Assembly: GCA_000226015.1 (NCBI GenBank)
Contig: JH154393.1
Location: forward strand, 1 to 29,854
DNA: 29,854 nt
DNA from: Mnemiopsis leidyi
Taxonomy: Eukaryota; Ctenophora; Tentaculata; Lobata; Bolinopsidae
Direction: 5' to 3'
Positions 19,101 through 29,100 of the stretch are shown piece after piece. The translations under genes and the position numbers were made by a program. How positions within the stretch are numbered: the stretch's first letter is position 1; each line of letters starts with the position of its first letter. The notes below the pieces were generated by a model. It was not told where the DNA came from, searched no databases, and saw only the letters and a program-made list of their open reading frames with translations.

Positions 19101-22100
19101 TCTACCGTTCATTCCAGGTTCACCCTTAGCTCCAGGAGTTCCCGGGGTACCAGGGTTTCCAATGCCGTCAGCTCCCTTCGCACCCGGAGCTCCAGGACTT
19201 CCAACTCTTCCCTGATCACCCTTGCTCCCGGGGGCACCAGCAGCACCAGGACGGCCGGGACTGCCTGGCGAGCCGTAGTTGTTAACAGTTTCTCCTTTGG
19301 CACCAGCAAGTCCTGGCCTACCAGGCGTTCCAGGTTCGCCCTAAAAATATGTGATTGATAATTTTGCGTTTTATGGAGAACATTATCTTTAGGGAAGGGT
19401 CACATATCTTTTTTACCGTGTGACAGCGATTGACCGATAAGGTACCACTGGTCATTTTCGAGCAAGGCAAACGATTTGTGGCCCCTCCCCAAAATTCTCA
19501 TTTCTATTAATGAAGGGTTAAAATTTACTATTTAATTACATCAATGGTTTCAAGAATGTGGTTTCAAGTGGGGAGGGGGCCTTTTTCAGGTCCTCATTTC
19601 GAGCAAGCTCGACTCCCAGAGGTGTGCACTGATTGTTAACGGGTGTGTTATGTTGTGGGTGGGCCGAAGGATCAACCAAGCTACATGATGTGTACGGAGC
19701 AGATATTTGAACGGACACGATTTCCACTGACAGTCAATTCAGAAAATTCATGGGCCGGCACCGTGCCGAGTCGGGTATGATCCGACAACCTCTGCATTGT
19801 CTAGATGAGTGCTCTACCAATTGAGCTACCGGCCCTATCAATGGTTTCAAGAACTATCATGCAAACGATTGTCGTTTCCCCAATCTTATTATTCTATTTT
19901 ACTATGAAACAAGGACTAACATCAGTTCCGGGAGTGCCCGGCAGAGAAGGTCCAGGGGGTCCGGGTGGTCCAGGAGGTGCATTGATAGTTCCAGAGTCTC
20001 CCTTTTCTCCAGGTCTACCCGGCATACCGTCAACTCCTGGAGAACCTCCCGCCCCGGAGTCGCCCTTAGCCCCAGGCAGGCCATTAGATCCAGGAAGTCC
20101 GTCTTTTCCAGGCAGACCACGCTCTCCAGTGCGTCCAGGCATACCCGGACTTCCTGGGGTTCCAGCGTCTCCTTTATCTCCAGGAGTTCCCATTCCAGGA
20201 ACACCAGCATTACCTTTAGGTCCCATAGCTCCAGGAGTTCCGGGACGACCATCACTACCTGGAAGACCTCCAAGTCCAGGATCTCCCTTTGTTCCGGATT
20301 CTCCCGGAATTCCTGCTGCGCCGGGGGTACCTGGGTTACCTCTGTCTCCTTTAGCGCCAGGGATACCATTCTGTCCCTGCAAGTTGTCAACATAAAAATT
20401 TGTATAGTTATAATCTTGTAATAATAGGATTTTTCTTGTCAAATATTTACTCTAATGATACGTTTCTCTTGAAAATAGCACTTTTCTGAAACTAACATCG
20501 TTTCCAGGGCGTCCCGGAAGTCCGTCTTTACCATTCGTTCCAAGATTTCCTCGCAGACCGGCCTCTCCCTTCATCCCTGGCTGACCAGGAACACCGTCTT
20601 TACCTGGAGCTCCATCATTACCTGGACTCCCTGCTATCGACCTTCCGGGTTCACCCTTAGCTCCGTCATTTCCAGCCCGACCGGGGAGACCGTTCTCTCC
20701 CTTAGCTCCTCCAATTCCAGGTGATCCGGGTGTTCCTCTTTCTCCGGGGTTACCGTTCCTTCCAGGCATTCCAGAGTTACCCTTGTGTTGGAGAAGATAG
20801 GATCAGATAAATGCCATTAACGGCTTTATTGTCTAGTTATAACATCTTAACACTATTAGAGCAACAATTACCCAATAATCAGAACTAAAAACCAACCTTA
20901 TCACCGTTCCGACCAGGGATTCCTGGAGCACCTTTGTCACCAGGCAGGCCCACTGCATTCTCACCGTCTTTACCACGGTCTCCCTTCCCACCAGGAAGTC
21001 CGGGACGTCCAGGAGTACCAGGTTCCCCTCTTGATCCTGGTTGTCCAGATCTGCCCGGCAGGCCAGAGTTTCCTTTTTCACCTGTAGCTCCATTACTGCC
21101 CCTGTCTCCTGGGGTACCGGGAGTTCCATCCTTCCCACTGTCCCCCTTGTCTCCTCTCTGTCCAGGAGTACCTGGACTACCAGGACTACCAGGCTCCCCT
21201 CTTCTCCCCGGCTCCCCTCTTGATCCTCCACGACCACTGTCTCCTTTACCTCCCGGTATGCCGGGCTGTCCGGGGGACCCTCTATCTCCTTTAGCCCCGT
21301 TCAAACCCTGGGGTTGGAAATCATCATGTCCCCTGAATAACAGTTGGTTTGGTGCATAAATTTAAGATATCAAGTAGGATAGTAGAGAACGGCTTTTTTG
21401 GGGAGGGTCACAATTATTCTTATTATATGAAGTTACTCAATTATTATTGATTGATCGCAAAGGACTTCTTATAGGTCAACCGCCGACACATAATACCAAA
21501 GCTTGTGACCCCTTTCAAAATACCTTTCTCTATTAATCAAAGATATGTATCTGCTTACCGGAGATCCAGGTCTGCCGAGGAGTCCAGGGGTTCCCTTTCT
21601 ACCAGGAACACCAGGTCGCCCAGACTCCCCTTTTGCTCCCGGGATTCCAGTTCCCGGTTGTCCTGGGGTTCCTGGAGTTCCTCGGTCTCCTTTCAGTCCT
21701 TCAGCTCCGGGAGAACCTCCGTTACCGGTCTCCCCTCTGTCTCCCTTCAGACCCGGCAAGCCCGGAGAGCCTGGTCTGCCGCTGCTTCCTGAATTATAGT
21801 ATATTATAGTATAATATTATATTGTATTATTTTCATTCAGTCAAAAAATTTAGCGTGTTATTTTCACACCAGGTAGATTTACAGTACTGCAGTAGAGACG
21901 AGATAGACTTGAGATACAGCTAAAGTAATTGGACCTGTTTTGATCGCTAAAACTTAAGATTACCTTTGTCTCCATCCTTGCCGTTAAGAGTAATGCCCTT
22001 TTCTCCTGGCCGTCCAGGCTCTCCTCTGTCTCCTCCAGGGCCGGGCAGACCTGGAGTACCTCTGTCCCCTTTACCTCCATCTCTCCCTGGACTTCCCTTA

Positions 22101-25100
22101 TCGCCGTCCCGCCCGTTTGTTCCTGGATTCCCATCTAATCCTGGTCGGCCTGGTTCCCCATTGCGTCCATTTTCTCCCTGAAAATTGGAGAATATTTGTT
22201 TATTTGCCAAATTACAAGATTACAAAAAATTAATGATCTTGCGCTGTACTGTCGCCGGAGCATGAAAAGTAATTTCTTGTCTCACAAACCTTCTGTCCGT
22301 CTCTTCCGGAAGTTCCTCTGTCTCCTTTAGCGCCTAAACTCCCGGGGAGACCATCTCTACCAGGTTTACCTGGTTCTCCCTTAGCTCCGTTCATTCCTGG
22401 CAATCTTTCCAACTGTCCTGGCCGGCCTGGCTCACCTGAAACCAAGGACGTAACTAACTTTCTAAACAATTGTCAGAACATAACAAAACGGATATTTTTC
22501 AGATTTCATAACTAACCACAGAAATACCTTATCAAGAAAAAAGAGTTAACTAACCCTTTTCTCCCACGCCAGGATTACCAGGAAGACCACGTCCACCGGG
22601 GAGACCTGGAGTTCCAGCGTCTCCTTTCGATCCGGGGAATCCGTCAGTGCCCTGAAGTAGAATGATCAGCATGTAAATATCAAGTGGATTATACGTGAAT
22701 TACCGTGGAATGATAACAAAAAATCAAAAAGTATTTGAGAAAATTTCTGCAGATAAGAAGAACTGAAAATGGCACTTTAAATGCACCTATCACTCACATC
22801 TCTTCCTGGGTTTCCAGGAGCTCCAGCAGATCCTTTCTCCCCACTTCGACCAGATAGTCCGTCTTTTCCAGGAGTTCCGGGCAGACCTCTTCCTCCAGGG
22901 GTTCCATCTCGACCTTTAGCCCCAGGTAATCCAGGAGTTCCGTCGTTACCGCCCCTGCCAGGGAGGCCTCTATCTCCCTTTGCACCATTAATCCCGGGAC
23001 GACCGTCAGAACCAGGCCTGCCAGGCTCTCCCTTAGATCCATCACGTCCTGGTTCGCCTCTTCCACCAAGCCCTCCAGGAGCTCCAGGACGTCCAGGACT
23101 TCCTTTACCTCCCGACACTCCTGGTCTTCCGGGCTCTCCATCTCGTCCCGTTTCTCCTTTCCCTCCGTCCATACCGGGCCTGCCAGGTTCCCCAGCAGAT
23201 CCTGGCAAACCCGCGGCTCCTTTTTGACCAGGCATGCCTGAGGAGCCGTCTTTTCCAGGACGTCCAATTTCTCCCTTAGTTCCGTTACAGCCGTCAACTC
23301 CCGGAGTTCCAGGAATACCGTCTACTCCATCTCGACCGGGATACCCGGCTTTACCGGGGTCTCCTGGCTCTCCTGTGGGACCCTAAAGAGGAGATCACAG
23401 CGCTGGCAAGCGCGACCGTCTTTTTACGAAAATTGGCCGAAGAACGCTGCCGAAGGCAGCGGCCTGAGGCCGTTAGCATACCCTAAAAACGGTCAAGGGC
23501 CGTTGCCGAAGGCAGCTGCCCGAGCCCGTTAGGCTACAGCCACCGCAAAAAGTTTTAGTGCGTGTAGCGCAATATGACTCCAATTTTTGCAAATGAATAA
23601 CATTGAAAAGACATAAACTTGCGGAAAATTAGCGACCGTAATTTTGATTCATCTTCGTACTAATTGGTCCATTCAAACGGTCCATGATCTTATATCACTC
23701 CTTTTCGATGTGTAATGGACAATGCTGACTTTAAAGACGGTCACGCTACACCCAAGTTTTGGGTTTTGGTAAATTATATGAGATATCCTTCAATTGACTT
23801 ACTGGTCAACAACCAATTAAAATTTCAGGGTTTTTTCTTGAGAAAACTTGATAAAACAAACAATCAACCGCAAATTAGCTGTTTCAAGCACTTACAGCAG
23901 GTCCTTGAAGTCCAGAATCTCCAGGAGGACCAGGAGGACCAGGTTCCCCAGAAAGCCCGCGCTCTCCTTTCACTCCCTGAGAGCCTGGAGAGCCCCTCAA
24001 ACCGGGATTGCCGGGTGATCCTGGAGGTCCCGGGGCGCCAGGTCTGCCCTGCAAATAGCGGGGGTAAAACATAGCTCTTTTTCATGCTTGTAGGAAAAAC
24101 AAGAAAAATTATTCATGACGCTCACTATGCTATAAACTTAAGCTATCTTCCCTCAGACAGTTGCGTCATCCTGTAACTGCAGGGTCTAGGTTTATCTCTA
24201 AGCAACTGAAGTTCGAGTATGAAGGGGAAATCTTCTCTTGTAAAATTGGCACACATTCTAGTCAAGTCATATTGGCTGGTTTTATCCTTGGTGTACCGAA
24301 GTCTCGGGTCATCTTACTCAGTCACCCAAGCCCCTTAGTGTAAGGAGGTTTTACATTTTTCTAAGAATCAAACACTTATTTTACTTTTGTTTATCCAACA
24401 GCCATGTGATTACAATGTAACCGGCCAATCACAAAAATAATCTTATTTGGCCAGCGACGGTTAAAGAAGTTTTACCAAACTTTATTCGCCCGAGGCTTCG
24501 CTACAACAAGCGTAGTAGCTTATTAAACCCTCAATCACGGTTTCCCTTTCATTTGGCCGAGTCGACCTGGGGACTGCATAGAATCCTTAGCAGAGCGTGT
24601 AAGAAACTTAGCAGAGCGTGTAAGAAACTTAGCTGAGCGTGTAAGAAACTTAGCAGAGCGTGTAAGAAACTTAGCAGAGCGTGTAAGAAACTTAGCAGAG
24701 CGTGTAAGAAACTTAGCAGAGCGTGTAAGAAACTTAGCAGAGCGTGTAAGAAACTTAGCAGAGCGTGTAAGAAACTTAGCAGAGCGTGTAAGAAACTTAG
24801 CAGAGCGTGTAAGAAACTTAGCAGAGCGTGTAAGAAACTTAGCAGAGCGTGTAAGAAACTTAGCAGAGCGTGTAAGAAACCCAGTACCCCATCATGGCTA
24901 GGTAGAAGCGAGATTTGAACCCAGGGCCCCGGAAGTCCAATGCTCTTAAGTCTGTGCAGACATAAAATCAGATCAACATTAGCATACTTTATAAATGCAG
25001 TTTTTGTAAGATTAAACTTTTTAACTCACTCTAGCACCCTTAATGTAAGGAGGGCGCTGTCCACAGTTGTTACAAGCAGGGTCGGCCTCGGGGAGGGCCT

Positions 25101-25158
25101 CACCGACTGCAGTAGCGATGAGCACAGAGCTCACAACACATCCTACTAACCAAGACAT
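15724..25158 (-). CDS. COL4A: Gene B: collagen type IV alpha chain (proximal-tail isoform, 18 exons, 1586 aa)
   Basis: Exons in transcript order: 25030-25158, 23896-24048, 22798-23382, 22555-22651, 22290-22435, 21964-22177, 21559-21788, 20897-21307, 20497-20781, 19921-20376, 19053-19340, 18626-18916, 18198-18510, 17878-18080, 17640-17772, 17374-17529, 16783-17002, 15724-16174 (TAA at 15724). All phases agree; the total is 4761 nt. Exon 1 encodes a signal peptide ([19 protein letters not shown]) and [16 protein letters not shown]. Exon 3 holds the 7S motif DGCNGTKG. Interruptions include GETVNNYG and, just before NC1, [15 protein letters not shown] with an unusual cysteine absent from gene A. 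NC1 spans exons 16-18; the second C4 half keeps only ESCRREF and GKC. It diverges head to head from gene C. A TATATAA on the minus strand at 25203-25209 is a plausible TATA box about 45 nt before the start codon. Confidence 0.9.
16203..16618. repeat. GTAACCAG 8-bp minisatellite in gene B intron 17
   Basis: Some 50 imperfect copies of an octamer (gtaaccag) fill two thirds of the 608 bp intron 16175-16782, starting about 30 bases upstream of the exon 18 acceptor. The same octamer forms arrays in intron 16 (17070-17150) and downstream of the stop codon (15109-15176), so it is local to this 3' region. The remainder, 16619-16782, shows nothing recognisable. Confidence 0.88.
16783..17002 (-). CDS. 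COL4A: Gene B exon 17: proximal NC1 exon, middle of first C4 subdomain
   Basis: Entry phase 1, exit phase 2. It encodes [14 protein letters not shown]...ENC and YSYWLTT (cysteines 2, 3 and 4 of the first C4 half), then a segment with an extra cysteine ([11 protein letters not shown]), ending KYI before the split Ser of SRCVVC. YSYWL is closer to vertebrate NC1 than gene A's IFWMS. Confidence 0.88.
17070..17150. repeat. GTAACCAG octamer array in gene B intron 16
   Basis: About ten copies of the octamer lie in intron 17003-17373, close to the acceptor of exon 17. The rest of the intron has the candidate docking element at 17235-17248. Confidence 0.85.
17235..17248 (-). promoter_or_regulatory. 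Candidate docking element in gene B intron 16
   Basis: CACGCTGCCGCTTT on the plus strand lies between the shared NC1 exon (17374-17529) and the first proximal exon. It is identical over 14 nt to the gene A element at 3958-3971 and complementary to the elements at 15241-15295. Confidence 0.5.
17374..17529 (-). CDS. COL4A: Gene B exon 16: shared first NC1 exon
   Basis: It encodes the last Gly-X-Y triplets, then [13 protein letters not shown] and [19 protein letters not shown], holding cysteine 1 of the first C4 half. It ends in phase 1 before GTATGT. Both exon 17 and cassette D exon 1 start with two bases that complete the split codon (GTT or GGC), so either join keeps frame. Confidence 0.88.
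19392..19490. mobile_element. MITE-like element, copy 1 (gene B intron 10)
   Basis: The ends are imperfect inverted repeats: GGGAAGGGTCACA at 19392 and, reversed, GGGGAGGGGCCACA at 19490. The interior and right flank resemble the copy at 21400-21514 (gattgaccg...ggtca; gcccct..aaaat then tctattaat). It has no coding capacity. Target-site duplications are not clear. Confidence 0.45.
19557..19836 (-). mobile_element. tRNA-derived SINE with 17-bp target-site duplications
   Basis: The minus-strand head starts near 19835 with GGGCCGGTAGCTCAATTGG: a seven-base acceptor arm, a perfect GCTC/GAGC D stem and an A box. It continues into an anticodon-like arm and a GTCGG/CCGAC T stem with a non-canonical loop, followed by about 200 bp of unrelated body. 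The same 17-mer, atcaatggtttcaagaa, flanks it at 19540-19556 and 19837-19853, the mark of retrotransposition. The 3' end has no poly(A). It sits in gene B intron 10, in the same orientation as the gene. Confidence 0.75.
21400..21514. mobile_element. MITE-like element, copy 2 (gene B intron 7)
   Basis: The ends are inverted repeats: GGGGAGGGTCACA at 21400-21412 and TGTGACCCCTT at 21504-21514. It shares its end sequences, part of its interior (gattgatcg...ggtca) and its right flank (ctctattaat) with copy 1. The two introns are not counterparts, so this is a dispersed element. Confidence 0.45.
22798..23382 (-). CDS. COL4A: Gene B exon 3: 7S region and start of main helix
   Basis: A 195-codon exon equal in length to gene A exons 4 plus 5 (307 + 278 nt). 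It starts [16 protein letters not shown] and contains [10 protein letters not shown], the glycosylated 7S cysteine motif. Its first 113 or so bases are almost identical to gene A exon 4. Confidence 0.9.
23445..23536. repeat. GC-rich 36-bp direct repeat with hairpins in gene B intron 2
   Basis: Two 36-bp direct repeats (23445-23480 and 23501-23536) each contain a strong hairpin, GCTGCC-GAA-GGCAGC in the first. They stand out in an AT-rich 513 bp intron (23383-23895) whose remainder shows nothing recognisable. Confidence 0.7.
24588..24880. repeat. 21-bp minisatellite in gene B intron 1
   Basis: About 14 nearly perfect copies of agcagagcgtgtaagaaactt, differing by one base in the third copy. 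They sit in the 981 bp intron 24049-25029. Low divergence implies recent expansion. Bases 24049-24587 of the intron show nothing recognisable. Confidence 0.93.
24898..24952 (-). other. Truncated tRNA-like remnant in gene B intron 1
   Basis: On the minus strand the sequence reads AAGAGCATTGGACTTCC, then CCTGGGTTCAAATCTCGC, matching the 3' half of the D arm, the anticodon arm and a good B box. The 5' acceptor arm and A box are absent. It is probably a truncated tRNA-derived SINE or tRNA pseudogene, next to the 21-bp array. Confidence 0.4.
25030..25158 (-). CDS. COL4A: Gene B exon 1: signal peptide and 7S N-terminus
   Basis: ATG at 25158-25156, a 19-residue hydrophobic signal, then [24 protein letters not shown] before GTGAGT. 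The CxxC pair is the 7S cross-linking motif. The last 17 codons match gene A exon 1. Confidence 0.88.
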
Positions 25159-26101
25159 AGTTCTGAGTAGGCTGATGAAGCAACCATCAACTGAAACTGA
25201 TATTATATAGATTTAGTATATTGTTCAGGAAGTCGGAAGCTATTAGTATTTAGTGATGAGCATTTTTTATTGTAAATTGTTTTGCTTTTTTCTGTTCTTT
25301 CGATTTATTGCGTTCAAGATGGTGTATAGTGACACGTTTTGTGAGTAAAGTTAAATTTTTCACTCTTTGATATGATCTTTCAAAACCGCAGATAACATAT
25401 AAAACAAGTTAAAACCCTGTTTAGCTACACGACAAACAATTAGGTAACACGTATGTGTGAAAACTGTAGCACTACACGCCAAATAGCCGTCGAATACAAA
25501 TACTGTTTGTAGTTACCGTCAAAGTAACTTTACTTTGTTTATATTGGAGGTTTATTTGCAGTGACACGAATTACTTTAACTCTCATTGGGTCAGTGCTGC
25601 GTAACACGTGACTCGACTCTGCACGTGCAAACATGAGGTCGCCTGACCACGCATGTGACAATTTGACTGTGTTTTACAAGTAGCGTGTATTGAAATGTTT
25701 GTTTAAGACGACGGATAGGGCTGCCCGATCAGAAATATTCGGCAAGTCAGCAAGTAGCGGTTCATAGGTCTAAAACCGGCGAACTGTAAAAATAACAATA
25801 ATCACTGCTTAATAACTTTACGATTATAATATGGACTGATTATGGGTGGGTATTTGGTAATGCGGATAGACATTTTTTAAAATCAGTTGAAATGACCGCC
25901 AATCGTGAAATGAACTTGTAGGATTTCTTCTAAATTAAATGAAAACAAGACTTTATTCCTTTAGATTTTATGTAAGTGGAAAATAACATAAAGTTTAACT
26001 GCGGGCTATTGGCATTATGAAATTGATGGACATCCCTTGAATGGATAATATTTCCCAGTGTTTGAACTTCAACAACTTCATGTAGCTGCTGATGGTGTGC
26101 G
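25159..26101. promoter_or_regulatory. Head-to-head intergenic region: putative bidirectional promoter of genes B and C
   Basis: 943 bp separates the divergent start codons and contains no gene. A minus-strand TATATAA at 25203-25209 suits gene B. Two CACGTG E-boxes lie at 25605-25610 and 25622-25627, with an inverted CCAAT (ATTGG) near 25585. Head-to-head collagen IV pairs sharing a promoter are an established feature of vertebrate COL4A loci. Exact start sites cannot be read from the sequence. Confidence 0.6.
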
Positions 26102-29100
26102 ATGTTGCATCAAGTAGGTGTATTAATACTGCTTATAGTCAGTGTAAGAGCACAGGACAGCACGCAGAAAGGAGAAGGTAGCTCTATAGTAGACGACTCT
26201 CTTGCAGCTGCCGACCCTTACAACTATGACCCTTACTACGGGTGAGAATTTTATTTCCCAATTTGTTAAAGATAATGAAGCTTATTACGGGTGAGAATTT
26301 TATTTCCCAATTTGTTAAAAATAATGACCCTTACTACGGGTGAGAATTTTATTTCCCAATTTGTTAAAAATAATGACCCTTACTACGGTTAAATTTTATT
26401 CCCAACTTGTTAAAAATAATGACGCTTACGACGGCTGAAAATTTTATTTCCCGATTTGTTAAAAATAATGACCCTTACTACGGGTGAGAATTTTATTTCC
26501 TAATTTGTTAAAAATAAATTGCAATCTTGAAAAACTTAATGTATAGTCAACTGAAATTGGAAATCTGTGCAATAAACCCGTGCTTTACTGTTCCCATAGA
26601 AACACTGGAGGGTACAATCCGTACGATAGAATCCCAGGAACACGACCTCAGGACCCAGAATGTAAGAACTGTGAACAAAGACCCTATATTGTGAAGGGAG
26701 ACACTGGTACTAGAGGTAACGCAGGATTTGAGGGCCCCAAGGGAGAGAGTGGAGAACCAGGTCCTCCTGGTAATCCTGGACCTAGGGGAAACAGGGTTAG
26801 TTTCCATGGATACTTGTTAATTTGATTCAATTCATTATTCTCGTTGTGTTTAGTAACTATCCCTGGAACAAAGCAAGAAGACTTAGTTTCTATGGATACT
26901 TGTTAATTTGATTCAATTCATTATTCTCGTTGTGTTTAGTAACTATCCCTGGAACAAAGCAAGAAGAGTTAGTTTCCATGGATACTTGTTAATTTGATTC
27001 AATTCATTATTCTCGTTGTGTCTAGTAACTATCCCTGGAACAAAGCAAGAAGACTTAGTTTCTATGGATACTTGTTAATTTGATTCAATTCATTATTCTC
27101 GTTGTGTTTAGTAACTATCCTTGGAACAAAGCAAGAAGACTTAGTTTCTATTGAAATTTAGGGATTAATTTCAAAGTCTGGTGCTTTTAACCCTAACAAA
27201 GTAACAAAGCTCCCCTCCAGGGACCTGCAGGTCCTGCCGGACCTATCGGTCCTGCCGGAGAAGTGGGGGACGAGGGTCCTCAAGGAGAAAAAGGGTTTGA
27301 AGGAGCGAGGGGAAGACCAGGTTAGGATAGGAAAGGAGAAAGAATTTGAAGCATTTATTTTTCCTGACTGATTTCTCTCATCTGCAAATAAAAACCATAC
27401 ATTTTGCTTTTATTTTACCTTTAAAACGATGTTATCTGATCAGGAAGACCAGGAAGACACGGAGTTGACGGGAACCCCGGACAAGCCGGTGTAGACGGCT
27501 GTAACGGAACTAGAGGAGACGATGGAATACCCGGCACTCCCGGAACTGCTGGACTTCCTGCCTCAGCAGTTAGTTTTCTTTATAACTTAAATACGGTATA
27601 TAATACTTAACTATAGCTTAATACTACACTGTGCTTACTTTTTAAGATCACGTGAATCACTATGATGTGAAATGTTCAGGGTGATCCAGGAAGACCAGGG
27701 ACACCAGGAAGACCAGGGACACCAGGAATGAGGGGAACTCCTGGGGAACCAGTAAGTTTATTTCTTGTTGTAGTTGAATTAACCAATAAGTTTAGTTCTT
27801 GTTGTAGCTGAATTAACCAGTAAGTTTATTTCTTGTTGCCTGTTGTTGCTGTTGCAACTGCCAGACTTGACAGACGAAATTCAGGGCAATGACGGTACAC
27901 CAGGTACTCCTGGAACACGTGGACTTCCTGGCGATGTAGGAAAGAGCGGGACACCAGGAGTTAAAGGGTACCCTGGTACACCGGGACGTCCAGGTAGTAA
28001 CCATCATAGTAACCACCATATCAACCATCATAGTAACCATCATAGTTACCATCATAGTAACCATCATAGTAACCATCATAGTAACCATTATAGCTACCAT
28101 ATCATAGTAACCAATAACCATCATAGTTACCATCATAGTTACCATCATAGTAACCATAATCATAGTAATTATAATTATAGTAATTATAATTAATGTAACT
28201 GTTATTGTAACTTTTATAGTGACTATAATTATAGCAACTATAGTTATATTGTCTTTTATAGTTACTACATAATACTTTTATAGTATAAGCAACCATTAAG
28301 GTAACTATCAATATCATTAAATTAATAATCTGCAGAGTGCCCCAAGCCAAAAGAAACAGTGTCATCAGTATCTTTTTGCTGTGCAATTATAATGAATTAT
28401 TATAGAGTTTTAATGCCCGGTACAGATAAAAACCTTCCGGGGCCAAATAACTTTCGATTCGACCAGGAAACAGAGGTGAACCTGGTTTGCGGGGTTCAGA
28501 CGGAATTACAGGGACCCCAGGATTTTTAGGAGAAGCAGGAAGACCAGGACAAGATGGCAGACCTGGTAGACCGGGCTTACCTGGAGCGCTGGTAGGTTTA
28601 AAAGTGCAGTGTGCACCAGCTAATGGGTTCATATTGCACGTGCTAGTACGTGCATATTGCACGTGCTAGTACGTGCATATTGCACGTGCTAGTAGGTGCA
28701 ATGTGCACGACGTGTAGTTTAAACAGCAAAAACCTTGTACCATGCTTGTACCTTGTACTATATGCTCACATTTATAATTCTAAATAGACCACTTAAAGTT
28801 AACATGAATTAATTCTTATAGCTATGACAAAACCTCATTTTAACACAATTCCTACGAAGGGAGAGCCAGGAGAGGCAGGAGAGAGGGGAGAGCAGGGCAG
28901 AGATGGAAGGAGCGGCTATCCTGGTGCTATAGGGGAAGCTGGTAAACCTGGCCGTGATGGAAACCCTGGTCGAGACGTGAGTCTAAGAAACGATATAAGT
29001 GCAGTTACAATTTGTACAATAGGATAAAGGGAAAGTAAGCCAGTAAATACTCAGCTGTAATAATTTGTCTCTACTCTCCAGGGGAGGCCAGGATTGCCAG

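Noticed and set aside
19740..19835. Functional tRNA gene (AGA anticodon-like loop)
   Set aside because: There is an extra base in the anticodon stem, the T loop is not TTCRANN, the acceptor stem has a mismatch, and target duplications extend round a 280 bp unit, so it is a SINE head.
24588..24880. CRISPR-like regular repeat array
   Set aside because: Units are contiguous with no spacers, in a eukaryotic intron; it is a 21-bp minisatellite.
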